A DNA stretch of 64,000 nt. Origin: Oceanospirillaceae bacterium. Lineage in GTDB: Bacteria > Pseudomonadota > Gammaproteobacteria > Pseudomonadales > Balneatricaceae. The translations under genes and the position numbers were made by a program. This document shows, piece after piece, positions 28,642 to 38,461 of the stretch (position 1 is the first letter of the stretch; the number at the start of each line of letters is the position of its first letter). Below the pieces are notes generated by a model, which searched no databases, had not been told where the DNA came from, and worked only from the letters and a program-made list of their open reading frames with translations. The stretch covers positions 155,595 to 219,594 of the forward strand of contig JABSRB010000001.1 of the NCBI GenBank assembly GCA_013215375.1, given 5' to 3'.

Positions 28642-29658
28642 ATGCCCGTCAAGGCAGCTGTCACTTTAAAAACCATCGCCGCCGAGCTAGATGTCTCGGT
28701 CACTACTGTCGCTCGCGCACTTAATGGTGGCGAGCGTATTAGCCCCAGTATGATTGAAAAGGTACAGGCCTGTGCCGAGCGCTTAGGTTATGTGCGCAAT
28801 CTTGATGGGGTAAAATTACGCACCGGAAAAACTTTTGTCTTAATGGCTTTTTTAAGCATTCCCACCGAGGAAGAAATCGGTGACTCAGGCTCGGTAGGAC
28901 TGCTTAATGGCATTCATAAAAGACTCAGTGATTCAGATTATGCGGTGAGAACAGTGCCTGTGACCAAGCAAGCATCAGGACTGGATATGATTAAAAAAAT
29001 TGTCAGCGGGCGCAATGCCGACGGCATAATTTTAGATCACACCACTCCAGAGGATGAGCGGGTGAAATACCTGTTACAAGCCAACATTCCCTTTGTCACT
29101 TTCGGTCGTACCTCCAGCAGTAACCAGCATGCTTTTTTTGATTTAGACAACGAGTTTGCCGCTTATCAAGGCACTAAAGAAATGATCAATCAGGGCTTTA
29201 AACGCATCGCATTACTCGATGCCGACATAAGCTATACCTTTGTTTCTCAACGAGTCCAAGGCTATAGACGCGCTCTTGAAGAGGCGGGGTTATCGTTTGA
29301 TAGGCATTTAATACGCCATATGGATCAGGAGGCACCTCTGGCTTTAGCTGCCGCCACTGAATTACTCAGCAGTGGTGTTGACGCTTTTGTCTGTGTCACT
29401 GAACAAGTATTCATGGGAGCAAGAGCAGGTGTGCACAAAACGCTGGCAGAAAAGGCACACAAGATTGGCTTTTCACTGCGCTCTGGCACCAACATCTGCG
29501 CCTATTTAAACTCAACCATATCTACCAGCTTTTACTCACGTGTCGATGCGGGTTGGAATTTAGCAGACATACTGCTAAAGCAGATAGAGGGCGCTCCCAT
29601 TAGTCAGTGCCAACACATTGCCAAAACTACTTTGCGTAATTTTAACCTGAATCAGTGA
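28642..29658 (+). CDS. LacI-family transcriptional regulator
   Basis: A 338-residue regulator. The N-terminal HTH with hinge is clear (VTLKTIAAELDVSVTTVARALNGGERISPSMIEKVQACAERLGYVRN, residues 6-52), then a periplasmic-binding-protein-like sugar domain. It starts three bases after the beta-mannosidase stop and is surely co-transcribed with it. It probably represses the operon and responds to a mannose-derived sugar. The ligand is inferred from the neighbour. Confidence 0.88.
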   Translation: MPVKAAVTLKTIAAELDVSVTTVARALNGGERISPSMIEKVQACAERLGYVRNLDGVKLRTGKTFVLMAFLSIPTEEEIGDSGSVGLLNGIHKRLSDSDYAVRTVPVTKQASGLDMIKKIVSGRNADGIILDHTTPEDERVKYLLQANIPFVTFGRTSSSNQHAFFDLDNEFAAYQGTKEMINQGFKRIALLDADISYTFVSQRVQGYRRALEEAGLSFDRHLIRHMDQEAPLALAAATELLSSGVDAFVCVTEQVFMGARAGVHKTLAEKAHKIGFSLRSGTNICAYLNSTISTSFYSRVDAGWNLADILLKQIEGAPISQCQHIAKTTLRNFNLNQ

Positions 29659-29881
29659 CTTCACTGCACCACATAGCGAAAGCTCTTGATTCTACAGCGG
29701 TTTGAAAAATACTCACTGAACCTATGGGTGCAGCTAAGATTTTTCAATTCCACTGTAAAACCAATATCTTACACTCTGAATTCACTTTGAAACCACAGAT
29801 TCAGGTTTAAATAACATTGCAATGTTGCCACCATTTTTAGTAAAATCTACCGCATTTTTAATCTTATAAGTAACTATTTTA

Positions 29882-30634
29882 ATGAGCCATTTTTTTGAAG
29901 TCCACCAGTCGATTGACCAGTGGGGAAAAGTCCATGTTGTCAGTGACAGTACCAATTACTACCTAACCTTCGGCGCTGGCGGACAGCAAAGCGGCATGCA
30001 AATAAATCAGCCCGATAGGCTATTATTTCAATACACTCAAGCGATGATGTTAGGGCTGTTATTTTTCCCAAAAGCCCACTCTGCGCTATTATTAGGCCTA
30101 GGGGCAGGCTCCATAGCCAAATCGTTGTTAATTAGTGATGAGCAATTGCATGTCACTGCCATTGAGTTGCGGGAAACAGTGGTTGAAATTGCCCACCAGT
30201 GGTTTGATTTACCTAAGTGCGAGCGCCTGAGCATTGAGACAACTGATGCTTTTAAATATATAAAAAAAACGCAGCAGAGCCACGATTTATTATTTATCGA
30301 TCTCTATTTAGATAACGGTATTCAAGATTCGCTCACCAGTAATAAATTTATCCGTCAATGTTATAACGTATTAAATGAACAAGGCTGCCTAATTTTGAAT
30401 TTATGGGAAGAGGACAAAGGCTACTTGCCCTTTGATATCCCTTATTTGGAGGAGACCTTTAATTCCCAAGCTTTGATGTTAGTCACAGATGAGGGAAATA
30501 TCATTGTCATTATCGGCAAAGATTTCCAGTGCGATCCGCATCCAAGAAGACTGCAGTCTAAAGCTAAAAAGCTTGGGGATATACTCGACATTCCCCTGCA
30601 GAAATTACTCAATCATCTGCAGGTGAGAAACTAG
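29882..30634 (+). CDS. Spermidine-synthase-like methyltransferase-fold protein
   Basis: A 250-residue protein with the spermidine synthase/SAM-dependent fold. The cofactor loop SALLLGLGAGSIAKSLL lies near residues 66-82, followed by VTAIELRETVVEIAHQWF and LLFIDLYLDNGIQ. The N-terminal beta-hairpin domain is reduced, and the decarboxy-SAM/putrescine residues cannot be confirmed by eye, so polyamine synthesis should not be assumed. It converges with the NlpC/P60 gene, overlapping it by four bases at the stop codons. Confidence 0.72.
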   Translation: MSHFFEVHQSIDQWGKVHVVSDSTNYYLTFGAGGQQSGMQINQPDRLLFQYTQAMMLGLLFFPKAHSALLLGLGAGSIAKSLLISDEQLHVTAIELRETVVEIAHQWFDLPKCERLSIETTDAFKYIKKTQQSHDLLFIDLYLDNGIQDSLTSNKFIRQCYNVLNEQGCLILNLWEEDKGYLPFDIPYLEETFNSQALMLVTDEGNIIVIIGKDFQCDPHPRRLQSKAKKLGDILDIPLQKLLNHLQVRN

Positions 30635-31149
30635 ATGGTGATGCCGTTTTCTGGTCGCACCGCTTTCCAGTACTTTTTGCGCCAGTAAATATTGTCTAAA
30701 GCTGAAATCATTACGCCATGTTTTTCTGATACATGCATAAACTTGTTACCGTTGACGACGACACCTACATGACGCACTGAACGTGACGTTTTAAACAACA
30801 CTAGATCGCCTGGCAGTAGTTCATTCTTCTCGACGGGATAACCTAAAGTGGCTTGAGCCCAAGTAGTGCGAGGAAGATCGACGTTAAAAACGCTTTGATA
30901 AGCATTTTGAACAAAAGCAGAGCAATCTATACCATCGCGACCATTACCGCCTAATCGATAGGGGGTGCCCTCCCAATCACTATAATAACCTAGCAGCTGC
31001 TGCTCAACACTGGCCAGCGAATTAGTCTCGTTTGCAGACGAGCCTGTTCCATCGCCCACATGTGCACCTTGATTAGCACAACCGGTGACAAAGAGTAAAA
31101 AACTAAATACTAGGGATATTTTTAACACAGCAGATACTTTATTTATCAT
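30631..31149 (-). CDS. NlpC/P60 lipoprotein endopeptidase (MepS-like)
   Basis: A 172-residue lipoprotein with lipobox FVTGC (Cys24). Its NlpC/P60 domain shows the catalytic Cys76 in DGIDCSAF, His127 in RHVGVV and His139 in KFMHVS. The spacings of 51 and 12 residues are those of E. coli MepS (68, 119, 131). It would hydrolyse D-Ala-mDAP crosslinks in the envelope during growth. It stands alone and overlaps the convergent upstream gene by four bases. Confidence 0.88.
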   Translation of the reverse strand: MINKVSAVLKISLVFSFLLFVTGCANQGAHVGDGTGSSANETNSLASVEQQLLGYYSDWEGTPYRLGGNGRDGIDCSAFVQNAYQSVFNVDLPRTTWAQATLGYPVEKNELLPGDLVLFKTSRSVRHVGVVVNGNKFMHVSEKHGVMISALDNIYWRKKYWKAVRPENGITI

Positions 31150-31467
31150 TTCCTATAACCATCATTTTCTATAGACTTAACACTACTTTAAATAAAACGT
31201 TCTCGAATTTAACCTCGTTAACGGTTTCATTAAAAAGCTAGATTTAGCGCCCTGACTCCACGCTAATTAAGAGAAAAGATTAATTTAACTTATCTCAAAT
31301 AAGTGGCAGCGTAGTATAAAACAATCAGAAAAGAAAGATTTTACGCAACTGTCAGATAAATACGACACTAACGGAGCGTAATAACACAGAATTCCCCGGT
31401 CAATTCGACCACTTTAGCGCCAAGTCTGTTAAAATATTGCAAAACTTAAGATCAGAGATTCTATATT
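31150..31467. other. Divergent promoter region, nothing specific seen
   Basis: About 318 AT-rich bases between the divergent NlpC/P60 and DEAD-box helicase genes. It must hold both promoters. A long leader is common for DEAD-box helicase genes, but I see no clear structured element. Confidence 0.4.
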
Positions 31468-32772
31468 GTGTTTCACGAACATCAACTACACGATCGCCTA
31501 TTAAAAGCAATTACTGCTTTAAAATTCGACACTCCTACCCCCGTTCAAAAAGCAACTTTAGGCGACGCGCTTGAGGGTAGAGATATACTAGTAACCGCAG
31601 AGACTGGCAGTGGTAAAACTGCCGCTTTTTTAGTGCCTTTACTGGATAAATTATTATCGGTAAAAGCGCCTGGCTATGAAGCTCGCGCGCTCATACTGAC
31701 TCCCACCCGTGAACTTGCCTTCCAAGTGCTTAGCCACTTAGAGCAGCTAGCGCAGTTCACCTTTATTAAAGGCGATACGATCTGCGGCGGTGAAGAGTTC
31801 AAACCGCAGGCGGCTAGGCTTAGAAAAAATCCTGAGATCCTGATTGCGACTCCGGGGCGTTTAATCGATCATTTAGATAAAGGCACCATCGATTTATCCG
31901 ATATTGAAGTACTCATTTTAGACGAAGCCGATCGCATGATAGACATGGGCTTTGAAGAAGATGTAACCCGTATTATTGGCTGCTGCCCACCAGATCGCCA
32001 GAGCATGTTGTTTTCAGCAACATTAGCGCAAGACCGGATGCCGGCCTTCATCAAGAGCAGTTTGTCAGATCCGGTCATCCACCAGCTCAACAGTCACCGT
32101 GCTGTGCATCAAAAGATCAGCCACCAAATCATCACTGCTACCGACTCTGCACTTAAAGACAAGCAGTTGATTTCACTACTGCACAAAGAGCCTTTTGAAA
32201 AAGCCATTGTGTTTACCAATACCATTGTTGAAGCAGCTAGACTCAATGGTTATGTGCGCCGCTTTGGCATTAGAGCGGGGGTTATTCACGGAGATTTAAC
32301 CCAAGAGCAACGTAAACACGTGATTAAGCTCCTACAATTAGGGACTTTAAAGATCCTAATTGCCACTGATGTTGCCGCGCGTGGTATTGATATTAAAGGG
32401 GTTGATCTAGTGATCAACCGCGATATGCCAAGAAGTGGTGATGACTATATTCACCGCACCGGCAGAACCGGTCGCGCTGGTAGCCAGGGACGCGCTATTT
32501 CACTGATTGATCCAAGTGAGTGGAACTTGATGGCGAGTATAGAGCGCTATCTAAAAACTAAGTTTGAGTTACGCAAAATACCAGGTTTAGAAGGCAGCTA
32601 CCTCGGTCCTAAGAAACTAAAATCTTCTGGAAAAGCTGCCGGTACTAAAAAGAAGAAAATTGATAAAAAACTAGCCAGCAAAAAACCGACTAGAGATAAG
32701 AAGAAGGTAAAAAAACGCTCCAAGCCAACGTTTATCGACGACGGAATGGCACCTTTTACCCGTAAGAAGTAA
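31468..32772 (+). CDS. DEAD-box ATP-dependent RNA helicase
   Basis: A 434-residue helicase with all core motifs: Q-motif region FDTPTPVQKATL, AETGSGKTAAF, PTRELAFQV, TPGRLIDHL, LDEADRMIDMGF, SATL, and HRTGRTGRAG. The C-terminus (from about residue 385) is Lys-rich, suited to RNA binding. It resembles SrmB-type ribosome-assembly helicases, although assignment within the family is uncertain. The start is GTG. A strong terminator follows the stop. Confidence 0.9.
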   Translation: MFHEHQLHDRLLKAITALKFDTPTPVQKATLGDALEGRDILVTAETGSGKTAAFLVPLLDKLLSVKAPGYEARALILTPTRELAFQVLSHLEQLAQFTFIKGDTICGGEEFKPQAARLRKNPEILIATPGRLIDHLDKGTIDLSDIEVLILDEADRMIDMGFEEDVTRIIGCCPPDRQSMLFSATLAQDRMPAFIKSSLSDPVIHQLNSHRAVHQKISHQIITATDSALKDKQLISLLHKEPFEKAIVFTNTIVEAARLNGYVRRFGIRAGVIHGDLTQEQRKHVIKLLQLGTLKILIATDVAARGIDIKGVDLVINRDMPRSGDDYIHRTGRTGRAGSQGRAISLIDPSEWNLMASIERYLKTKFELRKIPGLEGSYLGPKKLKSSGKAAGTKKKKIDKKLASKKPTRDKKKVKKRSKPTFIDDGMAPFTRKK

Positions 32773-32781
32773 TGACGAAGA

Positions 32782-32811
32782 AACACTAGGCTTTTTAACC
32801 TAGTGTTTTTT
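32782..32811 (+). terminator. Rho-independent terminator after the DEAD-box helicase gene
   Basis: AACACTAGG (32782-32790) and CCTAGTGTT (32799-32807) form a perfect 9-bp stem with an eight-base loop, followed by a T run. It lies between convergent genes. Confidence 0.85.
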
Positions 32812-32833
32812 GTTCCATAGCAGCGCAGCCTAC

Positions 32834-35119
32834 TTACAAATTACTGGCTCGATCTTCTAGCTCAAACATATGCTGATGCAGATAGGGGATAAGACGATTT
32901 ATCGGCTTTGGCTCTAATAACCAATTCCCCTGCAGATAATCACAATCTAGCTCTTTGAGCTGATTAGCCACTTCCTCATCCTCCACTCCTTCTGCAACTA
33001 CCACTTTCCCTAGGGATTTAGCGAGTGTCAACACAACTTCTACTAGTGTTCTATCTTTACTATTAGTGCGCATTCCCTGAATGAGACTAGAGTCAATTTT
33101 TAGTATTTCCGCAGGGTAGTTACGCAAATAGTTAATCGCTGAATGGCCCGTACCAAAATCATCGATGGCAAATTGCACACCCATTTTTCGCATCGCGGTA
33201 ACCACACTCATTCGCACCGACTTTTTATCCATTAATAATGCTTCGGGAATTTCAAATATAAAGCGATCGCCGCTGACATAGTTTTCACTTAAAATTCGCT
33301 TCCAGCGCTCAAATGCTCTACTTGAATAATATTCACTCATTGAGTGATTAATGGCGATTTTAACGTTGATATCCCCTTCATCAAAACTGCGAATATCACG
33401 GCAAGCTTGACCAAAAGCCCAGTTACCTATCTCTCTTATCGCCCCTGTTCGCTCGGCGACGGGAATAAACTTATCGGGCATCACCAAGCCATTTTCTGGA
33501 TGATTCCAACGTATTAACGCTTCACAAAAATCAACATTTTCAGTTTTTACGTTTAATACCGGCTGATAGTAGAGTTCAAACTCCCCCGCTTCCAAACCGC
33601 GCAGTAAGTCTTGGTGTATCAATAAATAACTTTCAGCCTGCTCGCGCATACCCTCATTAAAAAAGAAATGGCGATTGCGCCCCGCTCTCTTGGCGGCGTA
33701 CATCGCCTGATCCGAGTGATGTAGTAGTGTCGGAGCATCTGCACCATCAATAGGGTACATGGCAACTCCCATACTCAAGGTAAGAAAGTGCTGCTGCCCC
33801 GCGTACTCAATAGGTTGTTGTAAGTGTTTCTTTATTTTTTCTGCCAGTAAATCTGCTTTGATAACATCGTCAACTTCATGTGCTACGAAGACAAATTCAT
33901 CCCCTGAAATACGCGCGACGAGGTCAGAGCTTTTCGCCGACGCTTCAAGGCGTGCAGAGAATTCCGACAAAATGGCATCACCGGCCCCTTGACCCAACTG
34001 ATCATTAACATGTTTAAAATGGTCTATATCCATGAAAAAAATGGCGAAGTCAGATTGATTTCGCTGCGACTCCTCAATCATTTCGCGCAATCGTCTGGAG
34101 AAATGATATCTATTGGGCAGCCCCGTTAACAGATCAAAATTAGCTCTATAGGCACCTGCTCTCACATCGACACTACGTTGTCGATAGACACATATAACAC
34201 GGTAACTACCCAGCGCTAAAAATAGTGAAAAAACCAGTGCTACCACCCAATTCCAGATTAATTGATCTAGGGGAGCCTCTATTCGCAAGGTTTGAATCTG
34301 CCACATAGAATCTGCCAGTTGCACATTCAAATCATGGCTTTTCCCGCTGGTAAACAAATGGGGATTACCGACCTCAAACAGCACTTGATCACTGTCGATA
34401 TTTTTAATCCTAAACGGCTGTAGCTGTAGTTTATCTCGGAAAATTTCAGACTTCAGGTAGTGATATACATCTAGCTCCATAAACAATAACCCCTGATTTA
34501 CCGCATCCTGTAACTCAGGTCGCAACAGCTGATGAAAAACCAGGCTGCTGCGTTGCTCTGTACTGTCTTCGCGCTGCAATACCAAGAACTCAACCGAATC
34601 TCTAAAACTTGCCAACAGCGTTGCATCTACACTTTTGCCAAGCAGACTTTGGTTCAGCCCCAATGGGTAAATGAAGCTAGTTTCCCCCTGATATGCCAGT
34701 GACATTCTTTTAATATAGGGATGTTTCTGGGAGAGTGGCTCAGCTATATTGCGAAACTTGGTATTTGATATATCTTCAGATGCTCTGATAGCCAATTGGA
34801 ATTGGTGCAAAATCAGCCTATTCACCGAGATAAAACTCACTAGCTGACGCTCTACCATATGGGTTTGCGACATGGTCTCAATTTCATTCAAAGCCGCTTG
34901 TTTTTCCGCTAATACATATAAAAAACCACCGCAAGCTAACATCGCCAACAGGCCAATGAGAGCCGCTAAAAATTTGGCGCCGTGGGGCTTTATCAATATA
35001 CTTTCAACAACAGTTGTTCTATCTTCGCCGTGCGACGAGGAATCCGACTCTGTACGGGTAGCTCTACGTTCTGTACTTCGCATCTCTATACATTCACCCT
35101 TTAAAAATTGTATGCTCAT
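32834..35119 (-). CDS. Membrane GGDEF-EAL cyclic-di-GMP protein
   Basis: A 761-residue inner-membrane signalling protein. Two hydrophobic segments (about 50-72 and 270-292) bracket a periplasmic sensor region. A GGDEF domain follows (LTGLPNRYHFSRRLREMI ... VARISGDEFVFV), then an EAL domain (EALIRWNHPENGLVMPDKFIPVAE; KIAINHSMSEYYSS; FAIDDFGTGHSAINYL; LQGNWLLEPKP). The cyclase signature is SGDEF, which can still be active. The EAL motif is intact, so phosphodiesterase activity is likely. AGAGG precedes the ATG. No partner gene is adjacent. Confidence 0.88.
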   Translation of the reverse strand: MSIQFLKGECIEMRSTERRATRTESDSSSHGEDRTTVVESILIKPHGAKFLAALIGLLAMLACGGFLYVLAEKQAALNEIETMSQTHMVERQLVSFISVNRLILHQFQLAIRASEDISNTKFRNIAEPLSQKHPYIKRMSLAYQGETSFIYPLGLNQSLLGKSVDATLLASFRDSVEFLVLQREDSTEQRSSLVFHQLLRPELQDAVNQGLLFMELDVYHYLKSEIFRDKLQLQPFRIKNIDSDQVLFEVGNPHLFTSGKSHDLNVQLADSMWQIQTLRIEAPLDQLIWNWVVALVFSLFLALGSYRVICVYRQRSVDVRAGAYRANFDLLTGLPNRYHFSRRLREMIEESQRNQSDFAIFFMDIDHFKHVNDQLGQGAGDAILSEFSARLEASAKSSDLVARISGDEFVFVAHEVDDVIKADLLAEKIKKHLQQPIEYAGQQHFLTLSMGVAMYPIDGADAPTLLHHSDQAMYAAKRAGRNRHFFFNEGMREQAESYLLIHQDLLRGLEAGEFELYYQPVLNVKTENVDFCEALIRWNHPENGLVMPDKFIPVAERTGAIREIGNWAFGQACRDIRSFDEGDINVKIAINHSMSEYYSSRAFERWKRILSENYVSGDRFIFEIPEALLMDKKSVRMSVVTAMRKMGVQFAIDDFGTGHSAINYLRNYPAEILKIDSSLIQGMRTNSKDRTLVEVVLTLAKSLGKVVVAEGVEDEEVANQLKELDCDYLQGNWLLEPKPINRLIPYLHQHMFELEDRASNL

Positions 35120-35185
35120 TAACCAACCTCTGATAACTTGAGTATAGTTGGCATTTTGAAAATAGCTGCAGTTACCTCGCCCCCT

Positions 35186-36580
35186 CTAAAGCACTTTACC
35201 TGGATTCATTAAATTATGCGGATCTAAGGCATTTTTAACCAATTTCATCACATTGATAGCTTGCGGTAGCTCCTGCACCAGATACTCCTTTTTTCCTAGA
35301 CCAATACCATGCTCGCCAGTACAAGTTCCCTCCATTTTTAACGCTCTGCTGATTAGACGTTTATTAAATTCATCTACCCATTGCATCTCTCGTTTATCAT
35401 CGGGAAATACGCTTAATGCCACATGGAAATTACCGTCACCAACATGGCCTATAATTGGCATATTTAATTCGCTGTTATCGATATCAGCCTTGGTTTCTAA
35501 GATGCACTCTGTCAGCCTAGAAATAGGCACACAGACATCTGTAGATAATATTTTAGAGCCCGGGCGCTTTGCCAGCGCCGCATACGCAAAATCGTGTCTT
35601 GCACGCCACAATTTATTGCGCTCTTCTGTTTTCAGCGCCCACTGAAAATCACTGCCGCCATGATCCGCTGCCAATTCCTGAACCGTTGCTGCCTGCTCTT
35701 TTACTGACAAATCAGTACCGTGAAACTCTAAGAAAAGGTGCGGGGTATGTGCATAATCCAGATCACTAAAATCATTAATGGTCTCTATAGCCACTTCGTC
35801 TAATAGTTCAATACGGGCAATAGGCACACCCATCTGAATGGTTTCTATCACACAATCAATAGCGCCTTGCAAAGTTGCAAAACCACAGACTGCCGCTGCG
35901 ATACTTTCAGGAATGGCATGTAATTTTAAGGTCACATCACAAACCACACCTAAAGTCCCTTCAGAGCCGACAAAGAGCCTAGTTAAATCATATCCCGCGG
36001 CTGATTTACGCGCCCTTGTGCTCGTTTTTACAATGCAGCCATCACTTGTTACTACTGTCAAACTTAGCACGGCCTCGCGCATAGTACCGTAGCGCACAGC
36101 ATTAGTACCCGAAGCTCTGGTTGCAACCATGCCCCCTATGGAGGCGTTGGCACCGGGGTCAACAGGGAAAAAAAGGCCTGTATCTCTTAAATACTCATTA
36201 AGCTCTCGACGGGTTACCCCTGCTTGCACAGTGCAATCCATATCTTGAGCGCTGACTCGGGTAATACTATTCATGCCGCTCATATCAATGCACAAACCGC
36301 CAAATATAGCATTTACACCGCCTTCTAAGGCTGTGCCGGTACCAAAGGGAATCACAGGCATCAAATACTTGGCACAGATTTTCACTATTTTAGACACTTC
36401 TTCTGTGCTATTGGGGAATGCCACGGCATCTGGTGCAAAGGGCTGGTGAAAAGACTCATCTTGAGAGTGGTGATCACGTATCGCTTGGCTAGTAGATAGC
36501 CGATCATCAAGTAAAATTGCCAATTCAGAGATGGCGTCACTAAAATTTACCTTAGTATTACATTCGCTATTCATTGTCAT
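35186..36580 (-). CDS. FAD-linked D-2-hydroxyacid (D-lactate/glycolate) dehydrogenase
   Basis: A 464-residue GlcD/Dld-type flavoenzyme. The FAD-binding PCMH domain shows VIPFGTGTALEGGVNAIFGGLCIDMSGMN and FVGSEGTLGVVCDVTLKL. The C-terminal FAD-oxidase domain shows IGHVGDGNFHVALSVFP and GTCTGEHGIGLGKKEYL. It oxidises a D-2-hydroxy acid, probably D-lactate, and passes electrons to an acceptor. GAGGATCCT precedes the ATG. It is monocistronic, without glcE/glcF subunits, which points to D-lactate dehydrogenase over glycolate oxidase. Confidence 0.88.
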   Translation of the reverse strand: MTMNSECNTKVNFSDAISELAILLDDRLSTSQAIRDHHSQDESFHQPFAPDAVAFPNSTEEVSKIVKICAKYLMPVIPFGTGTALEGGVNAIFGGLCIDMSGMNSITRVSAQDMDCTVQAGVTRRELNEYLRDTGLFFPVDPGANASIGGMVATRASGTNAVRYGTMREAVLSLTVVTSDGCIVKTSTRARKSAAGYDLTRLFVGSEGTLGVVCDVTLKLHAIPESIAAAVCGFATLQGAIDCVIETIQMGVPIARIELLDEVAIETINDFSDLDYAHTPHLFLEFHGTDLSVKEQAATVQELAADHGGSDFQWALKTEERNKLWRARHDFAYAALAKRPGSKILSTDVCVPISRLTECILETKADIDNSELNMPIIGHVGDGNFHVALSVFPDDKREMQWVDEFNKRLISRALKMEGTCTGEHGIGLGKKEYLVQELPQAINVMKLVKNALDPHNLMNPGKVL

Positions 36581-36848
36581 AGGATCCTCAGCTCGTGATA
36601 CATTTTCTTTTTAATTAACAGAGTATGTACAGCCTTTATAACTTATGAATACGCGAACAAGCTAGTAAATTATGTGTTATTTGTATCTCAATAAACCAAT
36701 TCTCTATCCTTTACCCTGATAGCTGTAGATAGTGAGAAAAAAGGCGCTGCTGATTTTTTGTATTGAGTTAAAGGGTGGCTTGGAAAAGAATTAAGCCTAG
36801 AAGTGAGACGATACTGGAGGGCATCTGGTTGCAGCGAATGCAACGCTA

Positions 36849-36878
36849 TAAAAATAAGCGCACTTATCAGGGTGCGCT
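36849..36878 (-). terminator. Probable terminator of the Prx-Grx hybrid gene
   Basis: On the minus strand, AGCGCAC and GTGCGCT form a 7-bp stem followed by TATTTTTATAG. A second palindrome lies between it and the gene stop (about 36894-36922, attcta..attcggc against gccgaat..tagaat). Apart from these, 36581-36932 shows no gene. Confidence 0.65.
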
Positions 36879-36932
36879 ACGCTTTACTCTATCATTCTAG
36901 ATTCGGCTGCCGAATTTAGAATCAATATTGAT

Positions 36933-37667
36933 TCAGCCTTTAAGCCACTGCTCTAACTCATTAGCACCGCCAATAAGTACTCCATCGACAAAAACTTGCG
37001 GTGTGGTCGCGTTTCCTGAGAGAGCCTGAAGACTAATATTGGTCAAGCCATTTTCTCCCAATTCGATTTCCTCATAAGATAACCCCTGTTGCTTTAAAGC
37101 AGCTTTGGCTCTTACACAGTGACCACAACCAGCTTTAGTGATCATGCTAATACTTTTTGGTTTCTGCGCCTGAGGATTGATATAATCCAACATAGTATCG
37201 GCATCAGATACTTCAAAAGGGTCTCCCGGCAAATCGGGCTCAATAAACATTTTCTCGATCTTGCCATCACGAACCAACATTGAATAACGCCAAGAACGCT
37301 GACCAAAACCAATTTCATTTTTATCAACCAACATGCCCATTTCACGAGTAAAGTCACCATTGCCATCTGGGATAAACTCTATGTTTTGTGCATTTTGAGC
37401 AGAAGCCCAAGCGTTCATTACAAAAGTATCGTTGACTGAAACACACAAAATACGATCGATACCGTGCGCCGAAAACACTGCAGCTAGTTCATTGTATCTC
37501 GGTAAATGGCTACTCGAACAAGTGGGAGTAAAGGCACCTGGGAGCGAAAACACAATGACATTTTGGTTTTTAAAAAGATCATCGGTACTGGTCTTTTTCC
37601 ACTGTTCTTCGTCTATGTGACTAAATACAACGCTTGGAACTTTATTTCCTTCAATATTTTTTAACAT
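36933..37667 (-). CDS. Hybrid peroxiredoxin-glutaredoxin (Prx5-Grx)
   Basis: A 244-residue fusion. Residues 1-165 are a Prx5-type peroxiredoxin with the peroxidatic cysteine in PGAFTPTCSSSHLPRY (Cys50). Residues 172-244 are a glutaredoxin with the CGHC active site at 181-184 and the TPQVFVDGVLIGGANEL binding loop. Such hybrids reduce hydroperoxides directly with glutathione. AGAGG lies upstream of the start. It is monocistronic, and no OxyR gene is in the window. Confidence 0.92.
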   Translation of the reverse strand: MLKNIEGNKVPSVVFSHIDEEQWKKTSTDDLFKNQNVIVFSLPGAFTPTCSSSHLPRYNELAAVFSAHGIDRILCVSVNDTFVMNAWASAQNAQNIEFIPDGNGDFTREMGMLVDKNEIGFGQRSWRYSMLVRDGKIEKMFIEPDLPGDPFEVSDADTMLDYINPQAQKPKSISMITKAGCGHCVRAKAALKQQGLSYEEIELGENGLTNISLQALSGNATTPQVFVDGVLIGGANELEQWLKG

Positions 37668-37791
37668 AATGATGTGCCTCTATAAGTGTCTGTTTCGATT
37701 AAATGAGTATATAAAAAGCGCAGAAATAATAACAATTGATTGATAATATGATTGTAATAGAGAAAAACTATTGAAGGCTATTTGCCATCAC

Positions 37792-37986
37792 TCATTTGCG
37801 GCTACTTTTACGTTTAGCCGCCTGTGTTAAAACGTCGAGGCGCTGTTGGTTATCAAGATTAGACCAGTGACAGATTTCGTCCAAAGAGCGCAGACAACCA
37901 AGGCAGATATCTTGGTCATCTAAGCAGCAGTTCCTAATACAAGGAGAGGCGATCTCGGTAAATGGCCTATCTTGAGCTTCCATCAT
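37792..37986 (-). CDS. DUF1289 small cysteine-rich protein
   Basis: A 64-residue protein of the DUF1289 family, with the cysteine pattern SPCIRNCCLDDQDICLGCLRSLDEICHW typical of a small metal-binding module, and a basic C-terminus. It is the last gene of a minus-strand run after SPFH and NfeD, 22 bases after NfeD. Function is unknown. Confidence 0.82.
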   Translation of the reverse strand: MMEAQDRPFTEIASPCIRNCCLDDQDICLGCLRSLDEICHWSNLDNQQRLDVLTQAAKRKSSRK

Positions 37987-38008
37987 CTTGCACCGTTTAT
38001 TGCCAGCG

Positions 38009-38461
38009 CTATACTTGTCGCACTGTCATTTTACCGACACCCACAGCAATTACTTCCACTTGGGTACCCTGTTTTAACGGCACGTCACAAGAAATTTTCC
38101 AGTTGATACCAGAATACTGGTGATTGACTGTGCCACTTTGAGCCAGGTCTTGATCTAAGCTAAAACGATGGCCTATGAAATCGCTAGTGACCGCTTTAGT
38201 ATCGACCTTATTCTGCATTCTTTTTAACGGCTTCCATAACAACAGCGAACTTAGGCTACTGATAATGGCGACACTCATCAGTGCACTGGTGGTATTTTCT
38301 ACCAACAATCCACTGAAAAAGATCAGCCCCGTGGCTATACAACCTACTCCTAAAAAAAACAAAAAGAAGGTCGAAAAACCAAGCACTAATACTTCTATTA
38401 CCAGTAATAGCAACCCTATCACCAATAAGAATTCGGCCATATTCTGGTAAAAAGTCTCCAT
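38009..38461 (-). CDS. NfeD-family membrane protein
   Basis: A 150-residue protein. Two or three N-terminal hydrophobic segments (about 10-30, 32-52 and 57-75) are followed by a small C-terminal beta-barrel (OB-like) domain with GTVNHQYSGINWKISCD and VEVIAVGVGKMTVRQ. NfeD proteins pair with SPFH/stomatin proteins. Its start overlaps the stop of the upstream SPFH gene by one base, confirming the pairing. Enteric YbbK (QmcA)/YbbJ is the analogue. Confidence 0.88.
   Translation of the reverse strand: METFYQNMAEFLLVIGLLLLVIEVLVLGFSTFFLFFLGVGCIATGLIFFSGLLVENTTSALMSVAIISSLSSLLLWKPLKRMQNKVDTKAVTSDFIGHRFSLDQDLAQSGTVNHQYSGINWKISCDVPLKQGTQVEVIAVGVGKMTVRQV

Noticed and set aside
29882..30634. Annotation as a true spermidine synthase
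   Set aside because: Only the nucleotide-binding half is clear and the polyamine-site residues cannot be confirmed by eye, so a general methyltransferase-fold call is used.
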